Positions 48,575-56,012 of a stretch of 64,000 nucleotides of DNA are shown here, in pieces. The stretch lies in contig CAVUVH010000034.1 in NCBI GenBank assembly GCA_963744735.1, forward strand, positions 62,001 to 126,000. Direction: 5' to 3'. The position numbers and the translations under genes are program-made. Source of the DNA: RPQJ01 sp963744735 (GTDB taxonomy: Bacteria; Pseudomonadota; Gammaproteobacteria; Steroidobacterales; Steroidobacteraceae). Under the pieces are notes generated by a model that saw only the letters and a list, made by a program, of their open reading frames with translations, ran no database searches and was not told where the DNA came from. How positions within the stretch are numbered: position 1 is the first letter of the stretch; every line of letters starts with the position of its first letter.

Positions 48575-50572
48575 ATGACTTACTTCGTGACCGGCGCGAC
48601 CGGTTTCATCGGCCGCTTTCTCGTCCAGTCGCTGCTGCAGAAGGGCAAGGGCACGATCTACGTGCTGGTGCGCCCGAAGTCGCTCGGCAAGCTCGACGAA
48701 CTGCGCGAGTTCTGGGGCAAGGACAGCGTCAAGCGCGTCGTGCCGATCAAGGGCGACCTGGGCCAGCCGAAGCTCGGCGTGGCCAGGGGCGACCTCACCC
48801 GGCTCAAGGGCAAGGTGAAGCATTTCTATCACCTGGGCGCGGTCTACGATCTCGAGGCCAGTGCCGAGGCGATGGAAAAGGCGAACATCGCCGGCACCCG
48901 GGGCGCGCTCGAGTTCGCCGAGGCGGTCAACGCCGGCTGTTTCCACCTCGTCAGCTCGATCGCCGCCGCGGGCCTTTACCGCGGCACCTTCAGCGAGGAC
49001 ATGTTCGAGGAAGCCGAGGAACTCGACCACCCGTACCACCGCACCAAGCACGACTCCGAGGCGATGGTGCGCGCCAACGGCCGCATCCCGTTCCGCGTCT
49101 ATCGTCCCGGCATGGTGCTCGGTCATTCGCAGACCGGCTTCATCGACAAGATCGACGGGCCGTACTACTTCTTCAAGGCGCTGCAGAAGCTGCGCGAATC
49201 CTGGCCGCGCTGGATCCCGCTGGTCGGCGCCGAGGGCGGCTACGTCAACGTGGTCCCGGTCGACTTCGTCGTCGACGCGCTGGTGCACCTCTCGCACCAG
49301 CCGAAGCTCGACGGGCGCTGCTTCCACCTGACCGACCCGAAGCCGCGCCGTGTCGGCGAGATGCTCAACGTGTTCGCGCGCGCGGCGCACGCGCCGGAGA
49401 TGGCGTTCCGCCTCGACCCCAAGGTCTTCGCGATGGTGCCCGAGCCGGTGACGCAGTCGATCGAGCGCAGCAAGCCGATCCAGAACGTCGTCAACCAGCT
49501 GCTGCGTGACCTGCAGATCCCGCGCTCGGTGCTGCAGTTCGTCAACTACCCGACGCGCTTCGATTCCAGCGCGACCTCGAAGCTGCTCGACAAGGCCAAG
49601 ATCCGCGTGCCGCCGCTCGAGGACTACGCCTGGCGGCTGTGGGACTACTGGGAGCGCCACCTCGATCCGGATCTCTCCATCGACCGCAGCCTCAAGGGCG
49701 CGGTGAAGGGCAAGGTGGTCCTGATCACCGGCGGTTCGTCGGGCATCGGCGAAGCGGCCGCGTTGCGCGTGGCCGAGGCGGGCGGCAAGGTCGTGATCGT
49801 CGCGCGCGATGCGGACAAGCTGGCCGAGGTGCGCAGGAAGATCGTCGACGCGGGCGGCTTCGTCAAGACCTACTCCTGCGACATCACCGATTACGCCGCC
49901 TGCGACAAGCTGGCGAAGGACGTGCTGAAGGAGTTCGGCCACGTCGACGTGCTGATCAACAACGCCGGCCGCTCGATCCGCCGCTCGCTCGCGCTGTCGT
50001 ACGATCGCTTCCACGACTTCGAGCGCACGATGCAGCTGAACTACTTCGCCTGCGTGCGGCTGACGATGAACCTGCTGCCGTCGATGACCGCGCGCAAGGA
50101 CGGCCACGTCATCAACGTCTCGTCGATCGGCGTGCTCACCAACGCGCCGCGGTTCTCGGCCTACGTCGCCTCGAAGGCGGCGCTCGAGTCGTTCGCGCGC
50201 TGCGCGGCGTCCGAGTTCCACGACGAGAACGTGCACTTCACGATCATCAACATGCCGCTGGTGCGGACGCCGATGATCGCGCCGACCAAGCTGTACGAGG
50301 AGATGCCGACGATCATCTCGCCGGAGGAGGCCGCGGACATGATCGCCGACGCGATCATCCGCAAGCCGCAGCGCATCGCGACCCGCATGGGCGTGATGGC
50401 CGAGATCATGCACCTGGTGATGCCGAAGATGTCCGAGGTGGTGATGAACTCGGCCTACCGCATGTTCCCGGATTCGGCGGCGGCGCAGGGCAAGCGCGAG
50501 GGCGAGCAGCAGCGGCCGCCGACGCGGGAGGCGATGATATTTGCGTCGCTGATGCGGGGCATCCACTGGTAG
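48575..50572 (+). CDS. Two-domain fatty acyl-CoA reductase (alcohol-forming, SDR)
   Basis: A 665-residue intact protein, the size of the bacterial FAR of Marinobacter. The N-terminal extended-SDR domain begins MTYFVTGATGFIGRFLVQSL (GXXGXXG) with catalytic YHRTKHDSE and RPGMVLGHSQTGFIDKID. From about residue 375 a second classical SDR domain starts GKVVLITGGSSGIGEAAALR, with NNAG, INVSSIGVLTNAPRFSAYVA and the YXXXK of SAYVASKAALESF. Such enzymes reduce acyl-CoA through the aldehyde to fatty alcohol with NADPH, supplying wax-ester synthase. The opposite strand carries a divergent WS/DGAT gene, supporting the role. Confidence 0.88.
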   Translation: MTYFVTGATGFIGRFLVQSLLQKGKGTIYVLVRPKSLGKLDELREFWGKDSVKRVVPIKGDLGQPKLGVARGDLTRLKGKVKHFYHLGAVYDLEASAEAMEKANIAGTRGALEFAEAVNAGCFHLVSSIAAAGLYRGTFSEDMFEEAEELDHPYHRTKHDSEAMVRANGRIPFRVYRPGMVLGHSQTGFIDKIDGPYYFFKALQKLRESWPRWIPLVGAEGGYVNVVPVDFVVDALVHLSHQPKLDGRCFHLTDPKPRRVGEMLNVFARAAHAPEMAFRLDPKVFAMVPEPVTQSIERSKPIQNVVNQLLRDLQIPRSVLQFVNYPTRFDSSATSKLLDKAKIRVPPLEDYAWRLWDYWERHLDPDLSIDRSLKGAVKGKVVLITGGSSGIGEAAALRVAEAGGKVVIVARDADKLAEVRRKIVDAGGFVKTYSCDITDYAACDKLAKDVLKEFGHVDVLINNAGRSIRRSLALSYDRFHDFERTMQLNYFACVRLTMNLLPSMTARKDGHVINVSSIGVLTNAPRFSAYVASKAALESFARCAASEFHDENVHFTIINMPLVRTPMIAPTKLYEEMPTIISPEEAADMIADAIIRKPQRIATRMGVMAEIMHLVMPKMSEVVMNSAYRMFPDSAAAQGKREGEQQRPPTREAMIFASLMRGIHW

Positions 50573-50664
50573 CGTCGCCCGGGCCGGCCGGGCCGGACCG
50601 CGGGGCCGGCCGGGTCCAGCCAGTGCGCGTGGAAAAATCGCGCGCTATCGCCCAAATGGGAGGT

Positions 50665-50692
50665 TTGCGGCGACGCGGTGCCGCGATATAAC
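50665..50692 (+). promoter_or_regulatory. Promoter upstream of the small membrane protein
   Basis: TTGCGG (50665-50670), a 16-base spacer and TATAAC (50687-50692), with an alternative -10 TATAAG at 50695-50700. Confidence 0.5.
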
Positions 50693-50780
50693 TGTATAAG
50701 TGTCCCTCGCGCCGGGCGCTGCAGCGTGGCATGCAAAGTGCCGGAGTCAGCCGATCCGACCCCTTCCTGGATGAAGCATC

Positions 50781-51033
50781 ATGAAACTGGCCTTGTTCGC
50801 TGTCGTGCTGGTCGTTGCGCTGGTCTTCTTTGCGCTGGCCCGCCGACGGGCCGCGGCGCGTGAAGCGCAGGCGGCGGCGCAGGCCAGGGCACGCACTGCG
50901 CGCAACCGGCAGTCGGTGCCGACCGTGTCGAACAACGTGAAAGGCGTGACGGCGTCGCAGACCATGCAGCCGTACCGGCCGGGTCAGCCGCAGGATCGCG
51001 ACCGCCGACGGCGACGACGAACGCGCCGCCTGA
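50781..51033 (+). CDS. Small single-span membrane protein (frame break)
   Basis: It begins MKLALFAVVLVVALVFFALA, a membrane helix, then a Lys/Arg/Ala-rich helix (RRRAAAREAQAAAQARARTA) and VPTVSNNVKGVTASQTMQPY. Read without correction, the frame runs on in low-complexity arginine sequence to 51281. A single inserted base near 51000 would instead give ADGDDERAA and a stop at 51031-51033, exactly at a GCCGCC-TGA-GGCGGC hairpin. I prefer this 83-residue form. No family recognised. Confidence 0.6.
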
Positions 51034-51049
51034 GGCGGCCGCTTGCGGC

Positions 51050-51127
51050 TCAGAGCCGGTTGCCGTTCAGTTCTTCGGCAAGCCAGAGCGCGATCGAGCC
51101 AAACAGGACCAGGGCCGCGATTTCCAT
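51050..51127 (-). CDS. 25-residue membrane microprotein
   Basis: It reads MEIAALVLFGSIALWLAEEL, then NGNRL. This is one hydrophobic helix followed by a charged end. The ATG at 51127 is preceded by AGGAGA about six bases upstream, an excellent Shine-Dalgarno for such a short frame. It is convergent with the preceding small membrane gene. No homologue known to me; existence is inferred from the ribosome-binding site and the clean transmembrane pattern. Confidence 0.5.
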   Translation of the reverse strand: MEIAALVLFGSIALWLAEELNGNRL

Positions 51128-51328
51128 GCTGTCTCTCCTGCACCCCGGCATGGGGCGCGCTGGAATGAACGGCAGTATGGTCAGCCCGAGCCAATGTGTC
51201 CGTGATGCATGCAGCATTCCTGCCATGGATGCGCCAGGGTTCCACTTGAATCTACCGGTGTTCGTTCAGAAGATGGGTTAATTGATCCATCTAGGCGCGA
51301 ATAGCGCCCGAAAAATTCCACTGGAACT

Positions 51329-52342
51329 TCAGTCCCCCCGCAGCACCTGCAGGCGGCCCGCGCAGACAGTGAAGCGCGCCGGCGTCTGCCCGACGAACTG
51401 ACCGTCCGCCTCGACCCCGGCCCGTGGCAGTGAGTCGACCAGGACAGACGCGGTGACCCGGTGTCGCACCAGCGGGTCGCCCTGCAGGCGGCCCGTGTAC
51501 AGCTTGAGCAGCTTGGGCAGCGCGCGCAGCCGCCCGACATCGTCGATGGTCACGACATCGAACGCGCCGTCGTCCTGCCGGGCCTGCGGCGCGACCAGCA
51601 TGCGGCCGCCGCAGTAGCGCCCGTTGGCCACGAATGCGAGCAGCATCCTGCCCGTGATGGGCGCTGTCTGCCGGGCGCGCCGGCGTGGATCGTGAAGCGC
51701 GGCGCGCGGTAGCGCCCGAGCTCGCGCAGCGCGCCCAGCAGGTAGGCCGGGCCGGACGGTGTCTGCGCCGGCATGCGCTCGATCACGTGCGCGTCGAATC
51801 CCGCGCCAGCCACGTTGATGAACCAGCACGAGGCGCGGGTGGCAGGCTCCGCGAGCGGGAAATCGATGCGGCCGACATCGTGCGGCACGGCCCGACCGTG
51901 GCGAATGACCTGCGCCAGGCGCGCGGGCGAACGCGGCAACTGCAGCGAGCGCGCCCAGTCGTTGCCGGTGCCGAGTGGCAGCGGCACGAGGGTCGGCAGG
52001 CCTGCGCCGGACGCGCTGCGCGCCGCCCGATTCCTCCTGCGCCTGCATCAGGCCGTTGACGACGTCATGCGCCGAACCGTCGCCGCCCGCGACCAGGAAG
52101 CGCCGGCGACCTTCTGCCCAGGCGGCTGCCGCGAGCCGTGCCCCGTCGCCCGGGCCGGTGGTCACCGCGACATCGAAGCGCACGCCGGCGTCGCGCAGTG
52201 CCGCCTGCATGGAGCTCCAGGCACGGGCGTTGCGGCGCGACCGGCCCGCCCTGGGGTTGACGATGGCGAACCAGGGATCGCCGGTATCGGCGGGTGCGGC
52301 GGCGGGCGCGATGTCGACGGGGCGGGCGTCGGCGCGGAACAA
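51329..52342 (-). CDS. Diacylglycerol kinase family lipid kinase (frame breaks)
   Basis: A DAGK-catalytic-domain protein of about 335 residues, of the YegS/DgkB kind. It has WFAIVNPRAGRSRRNARAW near the N-terminus, the nucleotide-binding GGDGSAHDVVNGLM, the PLPLGTGNDWARSLQLP motif, NVAGAGFDAHVIERMP, and the C-terminal ASVLVDSLPRAGVEADGQFV. Frame changes lie near 52030 and near 51680. The start is unclear: a TTG at 52342 is the first option giving the N-terminal domain, eight bases after the upstream gene's stop. Probable role: phosphorylating diacylglycerol or a related lipid. Confidence 0.82.
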   Translation of the reverse strand: MFRADARPVDIAPAAAPADTGDPWFAIVNPRAGRSRRNARAWSSMQAALRDAGVRFDVAVTTGPGDGARLAAAAWAEGRRRFLVAGGDGSAHDVVNGLMQAQEESGGAQRVRRRPADPRAAATRHRQRLGALAAVAAFARAPGAGHSPRSGRAARCRPHRFPARGACHPRLVLVHQRGWRGIRRARDRAHAGADTVRPGLPAGRAARARALPRAALHDPRRRARQTAPITGRMLLAFVANGRYCGGRMLVAPQARQDDGAFDVVTIDDVGRLRALPKLLKLYTGRLQGDPLVRHRVTASVLVDSLPRAGVEADGQFVGQTPARFTVCAGRLQVLRGD

Positions 52343-52350
52343 GGCGCGTC

Positions 52351-52982
52351 TCAGCGCACCGGGGCCGTGCAGTGCGACTCGATGAATTCCTGCTGCGTCT
52401 GCAGCTGCTCGCGCGACGGCCGCTGCGTGCCGTCGAGCATCGCGGCCAGCTTGTTGCGTGCCGCCACGCAGGTGTCGCCGCGCGAGACGCGCAGCCGGGC
52501 CGCCTGCTCTTCCTGTTGCCGCCGCTCGGCCGGGTCCTTGCTGCAATTGAGGTCCGCGGTCTGCTGCAGCCGGGTGAACTCGGCCGGCTCGACCGCCTGG
52601 CCGTCCCGCGCCATGCGGTCGAGCGACTCGAGCGCCATCACGCACTCGCGGGTGCGCAGCGTGTTGACGGTGTCATTGCGGCGCGCAGTCTGCGCCGGCG
52701 TCGTGGCTGCCACGCGGGTGTTGCCGCTCGACGCCCGGGATTCTTGCCCGCGCTGCTCGAGCGGGCAGACGAGGGCGTCGAGGCGACCGACAGGCGCTCG
52801 AACTTGACGCCGGCAGGCGGCTTCTCGGACGAGAGATGCGTGACGCCCGCGGCGTCGACCCACTTGTACACCGAGGCCGCAGCCGCGCCCCCGGGCGCGC
52901 CGACCAGGCACAGCCCGAGCGCAAGAACGCACAGCAGGGTGGTCAGGCGGCGGGTGCAGGCAGGGGCCATGGCGGACAGCAT
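52351..52982 (-). CDS. DUF4124 domain-containing exported protein (frame break)
   Basis: About 209 residues after repair. A signal peptide (LLCVLALGLCLVGAPGGAAA) precedes the DUF4124 motif ASVYKWVDAAGVTHLSSEKP, a small domain common in periplasmic proteins of gamma- and betaproteobacteria. After a break near 52735 a helical, charged C-terminal part follows (RRNDTVNTLRTRECVMALES, FTRLQQTADLNCSKDPAERR). Function unknown. A CRP-like site lies about 40 bases upstream of the ATG. Confidence 0.78.
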
Positions 52983-53016
52983 GGCCCGATTCTACGGTCC
53001 CGGCCAGCCGCCGCCA

Positions 53017-53032
53017 AGTGACCTGCGTCATG
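53017..53032. promoter_or_regulatory. CRP-like site upstream of the DUF4124 gene
   Basis: AGTGA-CCTGCG-TCATG, a TGTGA-N6-TCACA-type palindrome whose central GTGACCTGCGTCA is identical to the site at 62791. The centre is about 42 bases upstream of the DUF4124 ATG (minus strand). Confidence 0.4.
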
Positions 53033-53050
53033 ATCCCGCCCGCCGGGGCC

Positions 53051-54109
53051 TCAGCCGTACCGCTTCAGGATGCTCGCCAGGCCCTTCGCGCCCGGGTGCA
53101 GCTTCTCGTAGGGCACCTGGTTCAGCGGCACGTCGGTCGTGTGCAGCATCTCGTGCATGTCCGGGTGCGGGCTCTGCGACAGGAAGATCAGCCCGGTGAC
53201 GTGCTCGCCCTGGCGCAGCTTGGTGCGCAGGTACTCGAACGCCTTGCCGCGATGGGTCGGGTCGTAGTCCTTGTCGAGCTTGCGCAGCAGCAGGCGGTTG
53301 CCGTCGTGCATCTGCACCGGCAGCAGCTCGCCTTCGCCGTAAGAGGCGGTGATCTCCTGGCGCGCCGGGATGTAGTCGGCGTGCACGGCTTCCTGGTAGT
53401 GCTCGCGCGTGAACTCGTAGCTCTTGGTCGAGCCGACGTGGTCGTTGAAGGTCACGCAGGGCGAGATCACGTCGATCAGCGCGAAGCCCTTGTGCATCAG
53501 GCCGGCCTTGATCAGCGGCACGAGCTGCTCGCGGTCGCCGGAGAAGCTGCGTGCGATGAACGTGCCGCCGAGGCTCAGTGCCGCGAGGCACGGGTCGACC
53601 GGGGCCTGCTGGTTCTCCTCGCCCTTCTTCGACTTGGTGCCGATGTCGGCCGAGGCCGAGAACTGGCCCTTGGTCAGCCCGTACACGCCGTTGTTCTCGC
53701 AGATGTAGAGCATGTCGACGTTGCGCCGGATCGCGTGCGCAAACTGGCCGAACCCGATCGAGAGCGAATCGCCGTCGCCCGAGACGCCGATGTACTTCAG
53801 GTCGCGGTTGGCGGCGTTGGCGCCCGTCGCGATGGACGGCATGCGCCCGTGCACGCCGTTGAAGCCGTGTGCGCCGCTGGCGAAATAGGCGGTGGTCTTG
53901 GACGAGCAGCCGATGCCGGACAGCTTCGCCAGCTGCTCCGGGCGGATGCTCAGCTCCCAGATCGCCTGGGTGATCGACGAGGTGACCGAGTCGTGGCCAC
54001 AGCCCGCGCAGAGCGTCGACATCGCGCCTTCATAGTCGCGGCGTGTCAGCCCCAGTTCGTTCTTCGGCAGGTCCGGGTGGCGGACTTTCGGCTTGTTGAT
54101 GAAAGACAT
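53051..54109 (-). CDS. korB: 2-oxoacid:ferredoxin oxidoreductase, beta subunit
   Basis: A 352-residue thiamine-pyrophosphate subunit, intact. It has TLCAGCGHDSVTSSITQAIW near residue 32, the Fe-S/TPP-linked LSGIGCSSKTTAYFASGAHG, TPP-binding ISVSGDGDSLSIGFGQFAHA-type sequence (IGVSGDGDSLSIGFGQFAHA) and ENNGVYGLTKGQFSASADIG. The family oxidises 2-oxoglutarate or pyruvate to the acyl-CoA, reducing ferredoxin. It lies 13 bases after the alpha subunit stop across a G-rich heptad array. Confidence 0.92.
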   Translation of the reverse strand: MSFINKPKVRHPDLPKNELGLTRRDYEGAMSTLCAGCGHDSVTSSITQAIWELSIRPEQLAKLSGIGCSSKTTAYFASGAHGFNGVHGRMPSIATGANAANRDLKYIGVSGDGDSLSIGFGQFAHAIRRNVDMLYICENNGVYGLTKGQFSASADIGTKSKKGEENQQAPVDPCLAALSLGGTFIARSFSGDREQLVPLIKAGLMHKGFALIDVISPCVTFNDHVGSTKSYEFTREHYQEAVHADYIPARQEITASYGEGELLPVQMHDGNRLLLRKLDKDYDPTHRGKAFEYLRTKLRQGEHVTGLIFLSQSPHPDMHEMLHTTDVPLNQVPYEKLHPGAKGLASILKRYG

Positions 54110-54112
54110 GGT

Positions 54113-54151
54113 GGGATAGGGGTCAGGGAGTTAGTGGAATTAGGGGAGTGC
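54113..54151. repeat. G-rich heptad repeat array 4
   Basis: GGGATAGGGGTCAGGG, then AGTTAGTGGAATTAGGGGAG, degenerate units of the same heptad family. It lies between korA and korB: on the minus strand the C-rich complement provides the last codons and TGA stop of korA (ending PSTPLIPLTP) and abuts the korB ATG. Confidence 0.6.
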
Positions 54152-56012
54152 TGGGAATGCAGATTCGCACTAGGCCGCAGCGCAAGGTCTGCGCGCGCCG
54201 CGCGTCGCCGAGCTCCGCCAGCACCGCGTCGACGATCTCCTTCGAGGTCATCGGCAGGCCGCTGTAGTGCAGGATCGAATACAGCTTGGACTTGGGCACG
54301 TCGGTCTCGAGCGTCAGCAGCGAGCGCAGCTGCGCGTCGCGGTTCTGCTCGACCACGAAGATCTTCTCGTGCGAGGCCATGAAGGCCTCGACTTCCTGGG
54401 TGAACGGGAACGCCTTGATGCGCATGTAGTCGACCGGGATCCCGCGCTTTGCCAGGATGTCGCGCGCCTCGTTGACGGCGCCACGGCTGCTGCCGATGGC
54501 GACCAGCCCGATCGTGCTGGTGCCCGTCGCCTCGACCACCGGCGGCGGCACCAGTGTCTTCGCGCGCTTGAACTTGCGCAGCAGGCGCTCCATCACCACC
54601 TGGTATTCCTTCGAATCCTCGGTGTAGCCGCCGTACTGGTTGTGGCCCGAGCCGCGGGTGAAGTACGCGCCCTTGGGCGAAACGCCCGGCAGCGTGCGAT
54701 ACGGGATGCCGTCGTCGTCCTTGTCCAGGTAGCGGTGGAACTTGGGCAGCGCCTCGATCTCCGCCTTGTCGAGCACCTTGCCGCGATCCGGGCGATACGC
54801 GTCGTCCCACTTCAGCTCGGGGCACATCCAGTCGTTCATGCCGATGTCGAGGTCCGACATGACGAACACCGGCGTCTGCAGGCGCTCGGCCAGGTCGAAC
54901 GCCTGGATCGCCATGTAGAAGCACTCTTCCGGGTTCGACGGGAACAGCAGCACGTGCTTGGTGTCGCCATGCGACGCATAGGCGCACAGCATCAGGTCGC
55001 ATTGCTGGGTGCGGGTGGGCATGCCGGTGGAGGGGCCGACACGCTGCACGTCGAACAGCACGGCCGGCACCTCGGCGTAGTAGGCGAGGCCGATGAACTC
55101 GCTCATCAGCGAGATGCCCGGGCCGCTGGTGGCCGTGAAGGCGCGCGCGCCGTTCCAGTTGGCGCCGAGCACCATGCCGATCGCGGCCAGCTCGTCCTCG
55201 GCCTGGATCACGGCGTAGTTGGCCTTGCCGGTCTCCGGGTCGACGCGCAGCTTGGCGCAGAAGCCCTTGAACGCGTCCATCAGCGACGTCGACGGCGTGA
55301 TCGGGTACCACGGGCCCACCGTGGCGCCGGCGTACACCGCGCCGAGGCCGGCCGCCGTGTTGCCGTCGATCATGACGTGACCGCGGGTCTTGTCCATGCG
55401 CTCGACGCGGATCGGCAGCGGGCAGGGCAGGTGCGCCCTGGCGTAGTCGTAGCCCAGCTGCACGGCCTTCATGTTGGCCTCGACCAGCGCCGGCTTCTTG
55501 GCGTAGCTCTCGGTGAGCAGGCCGCGGATGACTTCGACGTCGATCTCGAGCAGCGCCGCCAGCAGGCCCGCGTACATGACGTTCTTCATCAGGATGCGGT
55601 TGCGCACGCCGACGAAGTTCTCGTTGCAGATCTTCGCCAGCGGCGCGCCCAGGATCGTGATGTCGTCGCGCGCGAGCAGCGCCGACCGCGGCCAGGTCGA
55701 GTCGTAGATCAGGAAGCCGCCGGGGCTGACCTCCCGCACGTCCTTCGGATACGTCTCCGCGTTCATCGCGACCATCAGGTCGACCCGGCCCGAGCGCGCG
55801 ACGTAGCCGTCCTTCGTGACGCGGATCTCGTACCAGGTCGGCAGGCCCTGGATGTTGGACGGGAAATAGTTCTTTCCCATCACCGGGACGCCCATCCGGA
55901 AGATGGACTTCATCAGCAGCGTGTTGGCGCTGGCGGAGCCAGTGCCGTTCACGTTCGCGAGCTTGATGACGAAATCGTTTACGCGGTCTTGCGTTGCGGG
56001 GGGCTGGGCCAT
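54123..56012 (-). CDS. korA: 2-oxoacid:ferredoxin oxidoreductase, fused gamma-alpha subunit
   Basis: A 629-residue intact protein. The N-terminal gamma domain reads VNDFVIKLANVNGTGSASAN, with GKNYFPSNIQGLPTWYEIRV. The alpha domain has GPWYPITPSTSLMDAFKGF (the YPITPSTS motif), DELAAIGMVLGANWNGARAF and FTATSGPGISLMSEFIGLAY, and ends with a domain containing VVEQNRDAQLRSLL. This gamma-alpha fusion is typical of KorA-type enzymes. The last residues, CIPSTPLIPLTP, are translation into the heptad repeat. The start ATG at 56012 overlaps the upstream gene by 34 bases. Confidence 0.92.
   Translation of the reverse strand: MAQPPATQDRVNDFVIKLANVNGTGSASANTLLMKSIFRMGVPVMGKNYFPSNIQGLPTWYEIRVTKDGYVARSGRVDLMVAMNAETYPKDVREVSPGGFLIYDSTWPRSALLARDDITILGAPLAKICNENFVGVRNRILMKNVMYAGLLAALLEIDVEVIRGLLTESYAKKPALVEANMKAVQLGYDYARAHLPCPLPIRVERMDKTRGHVMIDGNTAAGLGAVYAGATVGPWYPITPSTSLMDAFKGFCAKLRVDPETGKANYAVIQAEDELAAIGMVLGANWNGARAFTATSGPGISLMSEFIGLAYYAEVPAVLFDVQRVGPSTGMPTRTQQCDLMLCAYASHGDTKHVLLFPSNPEECFYMAIQAFDLAERLQTPVFVMSDLDIGMNDWMCPELKWDDAYRPDRGKVLDKAEIEALPKFHRYLDKDDDGIPYRTLPGVSPKGAYFTRGSGHNQYGGYTEDSKEYQVVMERLLRKFKRAKTLVPPPVVEATGTSTIGLVAIGSSRGAVNEARDILAKRGIPVDYMRIKAFPFTQEVEAFMASHEKIFVVEQNRDAQLRSLLTLETDVPKSKLYSILHYSGLPMTSKEIVDAVLAELGDARRAQTLRCGLVRICIPSTPLIPLTP

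Noticed and set aside
50781..51281. A 166-residue reading of the small membrane protein
   Set aside because: The second half is arginine-rich low-complexity sequence antisense to the 25-residue ORF, and a single-base correction gives a natural stop at a hairpin at 51031-51033.
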